DNA of 64,000 nucleotides from assembly GCA_963783245.1 (NCBI GenBank), contig CAWAMS010000004.1, positions 186,001 through 250,000 on the forward strand, in the 5' to 3' direction. How positions within the stretch are numbered: the first letter of the stretch is position 1; each line of letters starts with the position of its first letter. A program made the position numbers and the translations under genes. This document shows, one piece after another, positions 43,740 to 53,115 of the stretch. The notes under the pieces are model-generated. The model was not told the DNA's origin and did not search any database. It saw nothing but the letters and a program-made list of their open reading frames with translations. Source of the DNA: Bog-473 sp963783245 (lineage in GTDB: Bacteria > Actinomycetota > Acidimicrobiia > Acidimicrobiales > RAAP-2).

Positions 43740-45398
43740 CCGGAGGATCTCCCGCGTCGTTCGTGGGAGCCGACCCCGGGGGACGGCCTGACGTTCGCCG
43801 GCATTCTCGATGCCCAGGTGGTGGTCCGGCCCGATCAGCCGCTCCTCGTCATCGACGACGTCCCCCTGACGTACAAGGTGTTGCAGGAACGATCGATCTC
43901 GGCCGCCAACGTGCTCGTCGGTCTCGGTGTCGAACCCGGCGACCGCGTGGCGCTCTTCATGGGCACCTCGCCCGAGTGGGTGACTCTGTGGTTCGGGTTG
44001 TGCCGTCTGGGTGCGGTGGCGGTGCCTATCAACACGGCCTACCGCGGCGACTTCCTGGCCAATCAGCTCCGGGACAGCAACACAAAGATGATCGCCTTCG
44101 ACCGCTCGCTGGCCGCACGCGTCTTCTCCATCGCCGCCGACGTTCCGAGCCTCCGCGCCGCTCTGTTGCGTGAGGATGGCAAGCCGACGGCAGATCCCGA
44201 TGCCGATCACGCGCAAGCAGCGCCCCCATCGCACGTCAGGGTCCACCCGATCGAGCAGCTTCTCGAGGGGGACCCCTCGCGTGGTCGCCGGTACTCCTTC
44301 CCAGGTGTCCTTCCCGTTGGGCGCCATCTTCTCGACGTCGGGGACGACCGGTAGGTCCAAGGGTGTCCTCGCGTCCCAGCACTACCTACTGGCCGCGGCG
44401 CAGGCCATGGTCGACCTTTGGCGACTCCAGCCCGGTGAGGCCGTCTACGGCCCGCTGCCCTTGTTCCATCTGAGCGCGGTCGGCACCGTCCTGGGGCCGA
44501 TGCTGGCCGGAGGCACCGGGATCCTCGACTCGACGTTCAGCGTCTCGGCGACGTGGGATCGAGTGCGGCGCTACGGAGGCATCGGGCATCGCCCTGGCCG
44601 GGGCCATGTTGAGCAATGTTGTGGAACCTTCCACCCGACGAGCGCGACAAGGACATCCCACTGCGCTTCATATCCGCCGCTCCCGTGCCCCAAGAGAGCT
44701 TCGAGGCGATGGAGGAGCGGTGGAAGTGCCGCATCGTCACCTGTTACGGCATGAGCGAAGCCTTCCCGATGGTGGTGGCCGGGCGTCGACGAGACCAACC
44801 GGATCGGCGCGTCGGGACGGCCCAATCCCAATTTCGACGTGATGCTCTTTGACGCCGAGGACCGGCCCGTCCTGTCGGCGAGGTCGGCGAGATCGTCTGC
44901 CGCCCCAAACGCTCGCATGTGATGTTCGAGGGCTACGACGGTCGCGATCGCGAGACAGTGGAGCAGTTCCGGAATCTGTGGTTCCACACGGGGGATATGG
45001 GTCGCTTCGACGAGGACGGCTACTTCTACTTCGCCGACCGGAAGAAGGATGCCATGCGCCGGCGGGGGGAGAACATCTCGTCGTTCGAGGTGGAGCAGGC
45101 GCTCCTGCGCCATCCGGAGGTGGCCGAGGTGGCCGCGGTGGGCGTGCCCAGCGACCTCGGAGAAGATGACGTCATGGTCTACGTCGTGGCGGCAGCGGGC
45201 GAGCCGATCGACATGGTGGCGTTCATGGACTTCTGCTCGAGCCACCTCCCGTACTTCGCCGTTCCGCGCTACGTCGACGTCACGCCCGAGTTGCCGAAGA
45301 ACGCCGTCGGGAGGATCCTCAAGCACGAGCTGCGTGCCCGCGGCGTTCCGTCCTCGGCCTGGGACCGCGAGGCAGCGGGCTACACCGTCCGCCGATGA
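43736..45398 (+). CDS. Acyl-CoA synthetase/ligase, heavily frameshifted
   Basis: An ANL-family ligase of about 550 residues spread over several frames. The parts in order are LTYKVLQERSISAANVLVG, FSTSGTTGRSKGVLASQ (P-loop), LPLFHLSAVGTVLGPML, SAAPVPQESFE, VTCYGMSEAFPM, then FHTGDMGRFDEDGYFYFADR and VGRILKHELRA. At least five indels lie near 43780, 44300, 44590, 44783 and 44875. GTG 43736 overlaps the Rieske stop as GTGA but needs an indel to join, and GTG 43818 is the first start in the right frame. The C terminus overlaps the next gene's ATG. It is either a pseudogene or badly called sequence. Confidence 0.7.
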
Positions 45399-47127
45399 CC
45401 GATGTGAGCCCCGACGTGACCGCCGACGGCGATACCGACGCTGCTGCTACAGGCACCGACACGACGATACCGCCACCTCTACCGCGACGCCGTCGATACC
45501 GCCGGCGCCATCTACGCCGACCTCGATACTGCGGCCTCCCTCGCGGCCAGTCGTGGCATGGCCCACGGCGAACAGCTCAGCCGCATCGCCCGCAAGTATC
45601 CGGCGCGCACTGCGTACATCTGCCGGGGCGAGAGCCGGACATTCGGGGATGTCGATCGGCGTGTCACCAGAGCTGGCCAACGCGCTGAGGGCGCGGGGTT
45701 TGCAGCACGGCGATCGTCTGGCCGTGCTGATGACGAACAGCATCGAGATGATCGAGGTCATGTTCGCCGGATGGCGCCTGGGGGCCATCGTCGTACCGGT
45801 CAACTTCCGCCTCGTCGCTGATGAGGTGGCGTTCATTCTCGGGGACTGCGGGGCTTCGGTCATCGTGGTCGACGAAGGCCTTGCCTCTTTGGTCGGGGCG
45901 GTTCGGGGCACGCTCCCGGACGTAGGTGCGGTGATCGTCGTCGGGGACCCGGCGGGAGCCGGTGCAGGATGCTGAGCGCTACGACGATCTGGTCGCCGGT
46001 GGCAGACGAGACCCCGGTGACGGTCGGGGTCGATGAGCAGGATCCTGCGCTGATCATGTACACCTCGGGCACGACCGGGCGTCCGAAAGGCGCGGTCCTG
46101 AGCCACTTCAACCTGCTCATGAGCACGCTTAACTCAATGGTGGCGCAGGGTATCGTGGGGTACGACGACGTCTGGTACGGCAATCTCCCGCTCTTTCACA
46201 TCGGCGGCTTGACGGGGATTCTGCCGTACGTGATCGGCGGTGGCTGCGCCATCATCGTCCCGAGCGGGAGCTTCGACAGCCGGCAGGCGGTCGAGGAGAT
46301 CGCGCACTACGGCGTCACCGGTTGCGTGTTCGTCGGCATGCAGTGGGATGACGTGTGTGATCAGGTGACGGAATCGGGAGTGCAGCTCTCCTTGCGACGC
46401 GCCTCGTGGGGCGCCGCCAACACGCCGGTCGAGGTCTTGAAGAAAATGGCGCAGACCTTGCCCGGTGTGCCGATCTTCAGCTTCTTCGGCCAGACGGAGA
46501 TGAGCCCCGTCACGTGCGTCCTCCACGCACAGCGACTCCGAACGCAAGCGCGGCTCGGTGGGTCGGCCGATCATGAACGTCGAAGCGCGCGTCGTCGATG
46601 AGGACGGCAACGACGTGGCGGTGGGGGAGGTCGGAGAGATCGTCTACCGCGGGCCGACCGTCATGCAGGGTTATTGGCGTATGCCCGAGGCCAACGAACT
46701 GGCATTCGCCGGTGGTTGGTTCCATTCCGGTGACCTTTGCCGCATGGATGACGAGGGGTACGTCTATGTCGTCGACCGCAAGACCGACATGATCATCTCC
46801 GGCGGCGAGAACATCTACTGTCCCGAGGTCGAAGCGGTGCTGCGCGCCCATCCCGGCGTGCTCGATGCGGCGCTGATCGGTTTGCCCGATCCCAAGTGGG
46901 GCGAGACGCCCCGGGCGGTGATCGTCCCGGTGGAGCCCGACAATCCACCGGATGAGGAAGAGCTCATTGCCTGGTGCAAGGAGCGCCTGGCCTCCTACAA
47001 GAAGCCGACATCGATAGTGGTCATCGATCAGTTCCCACTGAACTCCGCCGGCAAGGTGTTGAAGCCGACACTGCGCCGACTTTTCGGACAACAGGGAGAC
47101 ACCGATCACCACGGATCACACCGATAG
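45395..47127 (+). CDS. Acyl-CoA synthetase/ligase, frameshifted
   Basis: A second ANL ligase in the operon, about 575 residues if started at ATG 45395, which overlaps the previous stop as ATGA. The likely first frame change is within 45460-45480, giving RHLYRDAVDTAGAIYADLDTA before MAHGEQLSRIARKYPARTAYI. Further indels fall near 45670, 45965 and 46545. Motifs: MYTSGTTGRPKGAV (P-loop), LPLFHIGGLTGILPYV, FFGQTEMSP, FHSGDLCRMDDEGYVYVVDRK and SAGKVLKPTLRR. ATG 45558 is an alternative start that avoids the odd N terminus. It is clean from 46558 to the stop. Confidence 0.75.
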
Positions 47128-47140
47128 GAGTAAGCAACCA

Positions 47141-47560
47141 ATGACGTTGTCATACGAGGACGAGCGCACACTGCAGTCGTTGGCGGGGCGCGCCGCCGTG
47201 CAGGACCTGACCATTCGCCAACACCGCGCCTTCGAAGCCGGAGATGAGGCAACCTGGTTGGGCACCTTCGTCGTCGAGGGCGTCCTCGAGCTACACGGTC
47301 AGGAGCCCATCGCCGGGCATCCGGCATTGGCACGGTGGTTCGCCACGGCGCCCCGACCGGCCAGCGTGCTCCTGGCTGATTCGGTGGTCCGCATCGACGG
47401 GGTGCACGGTACGCAAGAGTGCCGCACGTTGGTGGCCACGGCGGACGTGGCGTCGGCTCAGATCATCGTGGGCCAGATCGTGCCGGTGGTCGACGACCTC
47501 ATCTACGAGCGCGGGCGTTGGTACTTCGCCCGGCGTCGGGTGGGCGGCGCCATCTCGTAG
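47141..47560 (+). CDS. SnoaL/NTF2-like small protein
   Basis: An intact 139-residue alpha+beta protein. The start LAGRAAVQDLTIRQHRAFEAGD and the later strands GVLELHGQEPIAG and GRWYFARRRV fit the SnoaL-like/NTF2 cone fold used by dehydratases, isomerases and ring-hydroxylating small subunits. GGAG precedes ATG 47141. It ends the Rieske operon, 13 nt after the second ligase. Given that position it might be an accessory (beta-like) subunit or an isomerase in the same pathway. The function is not certain. Confidence 0.75.
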   Translation: MTLSYEDERTLQSLAGRAAVQDLTIRQHRAFEAGDEATWLGTFVVEGVLELHGQEPIAGHPALARWFATAPRPASVLLADSVVRIDGVHGTQECRTLVATADVASAQIIVGQIVPVVDDLIYERGRWYFARRRVGGAIS

Positions 47561-47580
47561 CGCCGATGTCGTACCTTCGG

Positions 47581-47652
47581 CGTCGTCACTCTGGCATCGT
47601 CACTCTTTGGCATCGTCACTCTGGCATCGTCACTCTGGCATCGTCACTCTGG
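47581..47652 (+). repeat. 14 bp tandem repeat, five copies
   Basis: The unit CATCGTCACTCTGG occurs five times head to tail. The first copy has CG for CA, and the second carries a 2 bp TT insertion. It lies in the 242 bp gap after the SnoaL-like gene and before the HNH gene. The rest of this gap (47653-47802) is unusually T-rich with a CTTTTTCTTTTC-like tract that may hold the HNH promoter. Likely a variable-number repeat. Confidence 0.85.
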
Positions 47653-47802
47653 CGTCGCACCTTCAGCGCCGAACGGTGTGGTGTGCACCGTCATCGCACT
47701 CGCAACGGTCGCCCGTTTTCAACTTTTGTACGGAATTTCTTTTTCTTTTCTTCGGCTCTGTACGAGGGGCCAAATGTCACAACCCCCTGCTCTACTTGGG
47801 GC

Positions 47803-48958
47803 ATGGATGCAGTGGAGCAGCTCAGACAGGCTCTCGATCGTTTGGAGGAGGAGGATCCGTTCTCCTACGGCGACGCCGCATCGGTCGCGGCTCTCGAGAG
47901 AGTCCCTGGGTCGACTCAACTGTAGGACGAGCGTGGCAGTGGCCAGTTTCGATGCCTCGGGCGAATGGGCGCTCGATGGGGCGCAGAGCATCTCGGCCTG
48001 GCTTTCGACGCGCTGTCATCTCCCGCTCGGTGAAGCCCGCAGCCAATTGCGGCGGGGCCGGGCCCTGCCGTCGCTACCTCTGGTCGCGCAGGCCTTTTCC
48101 GCTGGGGTCATCGGGGCGGCCCAGGTCGACCTGTTGGTCAAGGCGGCTCAGGGCGCGGCGAGAGTCGACCAAGAAGCCTTTCCCCGCGACGAGGCGGTGC
48201 TGTTGGCTGCAGCCACGGCACTGAAGTTCGCCCCTTTCAGCGCAGCGGTGGCCTATTGGACCCAGTTGGCCGACCCCGACGGGGCCGAAGAGTCCGAGAT
48301 GGAGAAGATGGCCCGGCGTGACGTCTATGTGAGTCACAGCGTGGGCGGCATGTGGCTCGGGAAGATGACCTTTGACCCCATCGGCGGGGCCATCTACTCG
48401 GGCGAGCTCATGCGGCTCGAAGCCGAGATGTTTGAATTCGACTGGGCCGAGGCTAAAGCACGGCTCGGACGCGACCCGCATGTCCACGAACTGGCCCGTA
48501 CAGCGGCGCAGCGCCGTGCGGATGCGGCCGTGGAAATGGCGGCGCGCTCCAAGGCGATGCCCGAGAACGCGCGGCGTCCTGATCCTCTCTTCACCGTCTT
48601 GATCGATTTTCCCACCCTGAGCGGCCGCGTCTGCGAACTGTCCAACGGTGGCATCGTGTCGCCAGGTTCGTTGGTGCCGTGGCTCGACAAGGCCTGGTTC
48701 GAGCGGATCGTCTTTGCGCCGGGCAAGCGCATCGAGTGTTCTGTCACTTCGCGCTTCTTCACCGGAGCAACCCGACGAGCCATCGAAGTACGTGACCAGA
48801 TCTGCACGCATCCCTACTGCGAGACGCCGGCCGAACGGTGCGAGATCGACCACATCCTTCCCTATTCACAAGGGGGCGAGACCACCCAGGAGAACGGGCA
48901 GGTTCATTGTGGCTTCCATAACCGGCGGCGCAACGGAGGACCCTATCCGGGGGATTAG
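47803..48958 (+). CDS. DUF222/HNH endonuclease-domain protein (one frameshift)
   Basis: About 385 residues. The N-terminal MDAVEQLRQALDRLEEED reads from ATG 47803, and an indel near 47910 joins it to the long frame ending at 48958. The middle is the DUF222 helical region, and the C terminus is the HNH nuclease module with CETPAERCEIDHILPYSQGG and GQVHCGFHNRRR, giving His and Cys residues for zinc and catalysis. This is the 13E12-repeat-type protein that is multicopy in many actinobacteria and may spread as a mobile element. It is preceded by tandem repeats and followed at once by a long inverted repeat, both unusual for the surrounding operons. Confidence 0.82.
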
Positions 48959-49020
48959 GGACCCCGGCACCGCAGCACCGAAGCACCGAAGGTGCGAGAA
49001 AGCAGGAATCGCGGGGTCCC
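48958..49020 (+). repeat. Long inverted repeat right after the HNH stop
   Basis: GGGACCCCG (48958-48966) pairs perfectly with CGGGGTCCC (49012-49020) around a 45 nt loop. The loop holds a nested GCACCGAAGGTGC hairpin (48983-48995) and three GCACCG repeats. The arm begins on the last base of the HNH stop codon. A further hairpin, AGACG-TTCG-CGTCT, lies at 49140-49153. The rest of 48959-49236 has no gene that I can support. It may be a terminator, an element end or a structured RNA. Confidence 0.4.
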
Positions 49021-49236
49021 GATGACGGCGTCCGCCTCTTTCTTCCGAGCTCGTGACGGTCGACTTGTCGATCGAGGTCAAAGGCGTCGGCGCCATCGAC
49101 GGCCATTTCGCCGCTCCACATGTCTCCCGCTCATCACGCAGACGTTCGCGTCTAGGCACATGCGCGTTGCGGAGTCCTTTTGATTCGAACTCCAGTTCAG
49201 GCCCTGATTCAGGCGGTCGGATACGTGACCGGGTGC

Positions 49237-50080
49237 TCAGCTGATCGTCGGCAGTACCTCGTCGGCGAAGCGCCGCATGCCCTCAATGGCGTCTTTGCTG
49301 GATCGAAAAGGCTTGACGAGCGCACGTCCGATACCCAGATCGGCGCGGCGGCGCAGATCGTCCAGCTCCGCACCTCCACCCAGGGTGATCTCGACCGGAG
49401 CGGTGCGGCCGGCGTCGTGTCGCAGCTGGGCGATCTTCTTGGCATCGGCCGGGATCTCCTCCAGCGAGTGGTTCATGGGGATCCAGCCGTCGCCGACCGT
49501 GGCGGCCCGGCGGATCGCCGCTGGACCATCGCCTCCGATATGGAGTGCGGGCCACGGGGCGTGTGTCGGCTTGGGCTCGAACATGACAGGGCCGAAGTCG
49601 AAGAACTCGCCGTGATGCTCGACGACCTCTTCGCTCCAGAGGCGTTGACACACAGCGATCGTCTCGTCGACCCGGCGTCCACGCGTGCTGAAGTCCAGGC
49701 CCATTGCTTCCCATTCCGCCTGTAGCCAGCTGGCGCCGATGCCGAACTCCACCCGACCCCCGGAAATGACGTCGAGGGTGGTGACGGCGCGAGCCACCAC
49801 GAAGGGATGCCGAAGGCCGATGTTGTAGACCTGCGTGCCGAAGTGGATCTGCTCGAGTCTGTCCGGCCAGGTAGCCGAGATACGAGAACACGTCGTACAC
49901 CGGCACGTTGGCCGGAATGGGCGGGTGCTCGGCGCCTTCATGAGGACTCCCCGCCATGGCCACCGGAATCACCAGGTGCTCGGGCATCCAGACCGACTCA
50001 TAGCCGAGGCGGTCGGCCTCGCGTGTGGCCTCGGCCCACAGGCTTGGGTTCAGTTGTCCGAGCGATATCCCGATCTTCAT
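49237..50080 (-). CDS. LLM-class F420-dependent oxidoreductase (one frameshift)
   Basis: About 280 residues. The N-terminal part MKIGISLGQLNPSLW, then DRLGYESVWMPEHLVIP, is in one frame. An indel near 49865 moves to the frame with IHFGTQVYNIGLRHP, GRVEFGIGASWLQAEWEAMG and LHIGGDGPAAIRRAATVGDGW. These match the F420-type LLM group. AAGGAGC lies 5 nt before ATG 50080. It is the last of three minus-strand genes (SDR, kinase-like, LLM), 77 nt after the kinase-like gene. Confidence 0.82.
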
Positions 50081-50157
50081 GTTGCTCCTTATCCCTCTCG
50101 ATCCTTCCTCCTGATTTCTCTGAATCCTCTGACCGTCCTACTGCCACCGCCCGTCCG

Positions 50158-51234
50158 TCACTGCCCGAGCTTCGTCGTCGACGCCAATTCGGCTGCGGCG
50201 CGCATGTTGTCGAGCACCACGTGTTCATAGGCTGCCATGCCCGGGTTGTCCGCAGTTCCGGCGACGACGCGTGCGTACCCGGCCTCCAGAACGATGGCCA
50301 GCTTGAAGCGGGCCAGAATCACGTAATAGTCGATCTCGTCGACCGAGCGGCCACTGACAGTGGCGTAGTGCTCGAGCATGTCGTCGCGACTGGGGAGACC
50401 GGTGGCGTCCACGTAGCCCGAGGTCCGGTCCTCGCCCGGATCGGACCAGCCGTTCATCACCCACCCGAGATCGAGCAGGGGGTCGCCGACCGTCGACATC
50501 TCCCAGTCCACCATGGCCGCCAACTGTGCCGGTGCGCCATGGTTGAACATCGCATTGGCGAACTGGTAGTCGCCGTGGATGATGCCGGGCTCCCAGTGGG
50601 TCGGCTTATGACGCCGCAGCCAGTCCGAGGCCACATCGAGACCGGGGAGCTCGCGGAATTGGATGGCGTTGAGGTGGGCCAGCCAGCGGTCGACCTGACG
50701 ATCGTGGAACCCCTCGGGTTTGCCGAATCCCTCCAGACCCCGTGCCTTCCAGTCGACCCGGGCCAGCCGCGCCGGCCCGTCGATGAGCTGGATCCCGAGC
50801 CCGTAGCGTGCCTCGAGATCGGTGTCGAAGGGTGCAGGCCACCCGTCGGTGTTCATCGGCGACCAGCCGTCGACGACGCTCATCAGGTAGAAGCTCGATC
50901 CCATCACGCTCTCGTCGTCGCAGGCGGCGTAGGCCTCCGGGTGGGGGACATCGGTTCCGTTGAGCGCCTCGAGGACGCGGTACTCGCGCAACATGGTCTC
51001 GTTGCGGCCCTTCGGGACGATGCGCGGTGGGCGACGCAACACCGACACGAAGTCGCCCCGCGTGATGCGGAAGATCTCGTTCGACGCGCCGCCGCTGATG
51101 AAGCTGACCGTGACGGGCTCCCCCTTCCCGGGCAGGCCCCGCTCGTCCATCCACGCGCCCAGTCGCCCCTCGTCCACCAGGCCCGCGGTGCGCGCCTCGG
51201 CGGCCGCCTCTTCTTCGGGCGTGAGTTTCGCCAT
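50158..51234 (-). CDS. APH-family phosphotransferase (ACAD10/11 N-domain or LvaA-like)
   Basis: An intact 358-residue kinase-fold protein. ISGGASNEIFRI is the phosphate loop, HGDYQFANAMF the catalytic loop with Asp and Asn, and VDWEMSTVGDPLLDLGW the metal-binding DxD-like segment. It belongs to the APH group that stands next to or fused with acyl-CoA dehydrogenases (human ACAD10/11, Pseudomonas LvaA), where it phosphorylates 4-hydroxyacyl-CoA, rather than to antibiotic resistance kinases. ATG 51234 lies 4 nt after the SDR stop, with AGAGGAAG upstream. The matching ACAD may be the one at 53116. That link is inference. Confidence 0.8.
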   Translation of the reverse strand: MAKLTPEEEAAAEARTAGLVDEGRLGAWMDERGLPGKGEPVTVSFISGGASNEIFRITRGDFVSVLRRPPRIVPKGRNETMLREYRVLEALNGTDVPHPEAYAACDDESVMGSSFYLMSVVDGWSPMNTDGWPAPFDTDLEARYGLGIQLIDGPARLARVDWKARGLEGFGKPEGFHDRQVDRWLAHLNAIQFRELPGLDVASDWLRRHKPTHWEPGIIHGDYQFANAMFNHGAPAQLAAMVDWEMSTVGDPLLDLGWVMNGWSDPGEDRTSGYVDATGLPSRDDMLEHYATVSGRSVDEIDYYVILARFKLAIVLEAGYARVVAGTADNPGMAAYEHVVLDNMRAAAELASTTKLGQ

Positions 51235-51238
51235 GTCG

Positions 51239-52117
51239 TCAGCTTCCTCTCGTCGGATCGTCGTCCGGATACGGCTCTTCGAAGTAGTCGTCGCCCGCCG
51301 TCACGGCCAGACCGTTGTACAGCTCGGTCGGGGGAGCTTCGGTGGTGGGCGAGGCGATCCGCGTCGGCATGATCCCCTCGCGTTGGCGCAAGGCGAACAT
51401 GCTCTCGCGGCGGCCCGAGTAACTGGGGGGCTGGCGCACCATCCAGAGGATGCCCTCGGCCGCAACCTCCGAAGGCTCCCAGTTGGAATGGTCCGCGCCG
51501 GGGGTATTGGCCACGAATCCCTCTGATGCCACGGCGATGTCGATGCGGAAGCAGTTGACGGCGATGTTCGCCGGCGCCAGTTGTTTCGCCGCGTCGACGG
51601 TCAATCGCTCCAGCCCGATCTTCGAAATGCCGTAGGCGAGGAGCGACGGATGCGGGAAGAGGGCGGCCACCGAAGACACGTTGATGACGACGCCGCCACC
51701 CTGGGCCTCCATGAGGGGCGCCGCCTCACGGATCGCGATCAGCGGGGCGCGCAGGTTCACCTGCATGATCAGGTCGTAGCGCTTGAGCGGGATGTCCAGA
51801 TCGCCGATGAATGTGATCGCCGCGTTGTTGATGAGGATGTCGAGTCGTCCGAAGTGCGCATGGGTGGTTGCCACCATCGCCTCCACCTCCTCGTCGACGC
51901 CGAGGTTGGTGGGGACCGCCAGGCCACGTCGACCGGTCGCCTCGATCCGCCGGACCGTCTCGTCGATGGTGCCCGAGGTGCGCTGGGGATTGGCCTCAGT
52001 GGCCCTTGCGGCGCACGCCACGTCACAGCCGGCCTCGGCCAGGGCAACGGCCGCAGCCGCGCCGACCCCACGACTCGCCCCTGTGACCAGGGCTACTTTT
52101 CCTTGCAGATCGTCCAC
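51239..52117 (-). CDS. Short-chain dehydrogenase/reductase (SDR)
   Basis: A 292-residue SDR with a long C-terminal tail. TGASRGVGAAAAVALAEAG is the cofactor loop, NNAAITF the NNAG motif, NVSSVAALFPHPSLLAYGISKIGL gives Ser, Tyr and Lys. The last 60 residues (SGRRESMFALRQREG to DDDPTRGS) go beyond the usual SDR end. GTG 52117 follows AAGGAG by 6 nt and was chosen over the upstream starts. It is coupled to the kinase-like gene and may be the keto-acyl reductase that supplies its hydroxy substrate. A 10 bp tandem repeat lies in its leader. Confidence 0.85.
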   Translation of the reverse strand: MDDLQGKVALVTGASRGVGAAAAVALAEAGCDVACAARATEANPQRTSGTIDETVRRIEATGRRGLAVPTNLGVDEEVEAMVATTHAHFGRLDILINNAAITFIGDLDIPLKRYDLIMQVNLRAPLIAIREAAPLMEAQGGGVVINVSSVAALFPHPSLLAYGISKIGLERLTVDAAKQLAPANIAVNCFRIDIAVASEGFVANTPGADHSNWEPSEVAAEGILWMVRQPPSYSGRRESMFALRQREGIMPTRIASPTTEAPPTELYNGLAVTAGDDYFEEPYPDDDPTRGS

Positions 52118-52130
52118 GGCAGGCTCCTTC

Positions 52131-52170
52131 TCTCGGATTCTCTCGGATTCTCTCGGCTGCTCTCGACTGC
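52131..52170 (+). repeat. 10 bp tandem repeat in the SDR leader
   Basis: Four head-to-tail units: TCTCGGATTC twice, then TCTCGGCTGC and TCTCGACTGC. It lies just upstream of the SDR ribosome site, within the 204 bp divergent region shared with TetR. Copy-number change here would alter the SDR leader. Confidence 0.7.
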
Positions 52171-52257
52171 TCCCTTGGGCGAGACCCTCCCTCTCAGCCG
52201 CAGTTGCCGCTGCAGCGTGTGCATCCTGCCATGAGGCGGGAGGCGCAAACAGTATGT

Positions 52258-52270
52258 ATGTTAGAAACAT
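52258..52270. promoter_or_regulatory. Inverted repeat, candidate TetR operator
   Basis: ATGTTAGAAACAT has perfect 5 bp arms around AGA in an AT-rich patch (52251-52280) of the divergent SDR/TetR region. Its place, 52 nt before the TetR start and 140 nt before the SDR start, suits autoregulation and control of both directions. The neighbouring TATGTAT and CATACT boxes may be promoter elements. Confidence 0.45.
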
Positions 52271-52321
52271 CATGTATCAAACGACCCTTTGCCGCCCCGG
52301 CTCGAGCCCGGAAGGAACCCC

Positions 52322-52972
52322 ATGACGACACGGACGAAGGCGGCGGCCCATCCGGCCGAGGGGGCCAGTCGCCGCGACGCCCACGTGCAAGACACGAGAC
52401 GCGCCCTCCTCGACACCGCCCGTCAGCTCTTCGCCGAGAACGGGTTCGCCGCGACCCGTACCGAGGATGTGGTGCAGCGGGCCGGCTTGACGCGGGGCGC
52501 CCTGTACCACCACTTTCGCGACAAGGAGGATCTCTTCCGTGCGGTGCACGAAGAAGTGGAGGACGAGGTCATCCGGTTGTTGTGGCGGCGCTCGGACGAT
52601 CATGCTGCGGGTGCCTGGGAACTGTTCCGGGCCAACAGTGAGGTTTATCTGGACGCCGCGTCGACCAACACCGCCTACCGTCAGATCTGCCTCGTGGACG
52701 GCCCGGCGGTGCTTGGATGGCGTTCGTGGTCCGAACGCAGCGACGGGCCGACACAGCACATCGTCCGCTATCTCACGGACGCCATCGCCGAGGGCTCCCT
52801 CGAACCGCAACCGATCGAGCCGCTGGCCCATCTGCTGGCCGCCCTCGGGGTGGGCTCAGCCATGTACGTCGCCCAGCACCACGATCCGGCGCTGGCCAGG
52901 AGTGAGGTCAGCGCCTGCAACGAGCGATTCCTGTCGGGCCTCGGCGTGCGAGACCCGCAGGGTGCATCATGA
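52322..52972 (+). CDS. TetR-family transcriptional regulator
   Basis: A 216-residue TetR repressor. The HTH spans about residues 25-70: RRALLDTARQLFAENGF, then TRTEDVVQRAGLTRGALYHHF. DKEDLFRAVHEEVED marks the start of the ligand domain. GGAAGGA lies 4-5 nt upstream of ATG 52322. It is divergent from the SDR/kinase/LLM genes and 143 bp ahead of an ACAD, so it probably controls both. The gap that follows (52973-53115) is a C-rich, CAC-repeated low-complexity stretch ending in the ACAD ribosome site. Confidence 0.9.
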   Translation: MTTRTKAAAHPAEGASRRDAHVQDTRRALLDTARQLFAENGFAATRTEDVVQRAGLTRGALYHHFRDKEDLFRAVHEEVEDEVIRLLWRRSDDHAAGAWELFRANSEVYLDAASTNTAYRQICLVDGPAVLGWRSWSERSDGPTQHIVRYLTDAIAEGSLEPQPIEPLAHLLAALGVGSAMYVAQHHDPALARSEVSACNERFLSGLGVRDPQGAS

Positions 52973-53115
52973 TCACCGGATATGTCATCCACGCCCACCC
53001 GCTGACACCCACTCACACGCGCTCGCTCGCACGCACACCCGCCCCCGCCCCGCTCACATCCGCCCACTGATCTGCGTCACACGTAGTCACACACCGACTG
53101 AGGAGAAGAAAACTG

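Noticed and set aside
47581..47652. CRISPR array
   Set aside because: The 14 bp units are head to tail with no spacers and no cas genes nearby, so it is a simple tandem repeat.
49181..49195. tRNA or attachment-site remnant (GATTCGAAC resembles a T-loop)
   Set aside because: The flanks do not form a T-stem and no acceptor or anticodon arm can be drawn on either strand.
50158..51234. Aminoglycoside resistance kinase
   Set aside because: The APH fold is shared, but the context (SDR, ACAD, TetR) and motif layout fit the ACAD10/11-LvaA type kinases.
52973..53115. Regulatory repeat in the CAC-rich gap before the ACAD at 53116
   Set aside because: The stretch is low-complexity C/A/G sequence without a consistent repeat unit or dyad. 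Only the ribosome site is clear.
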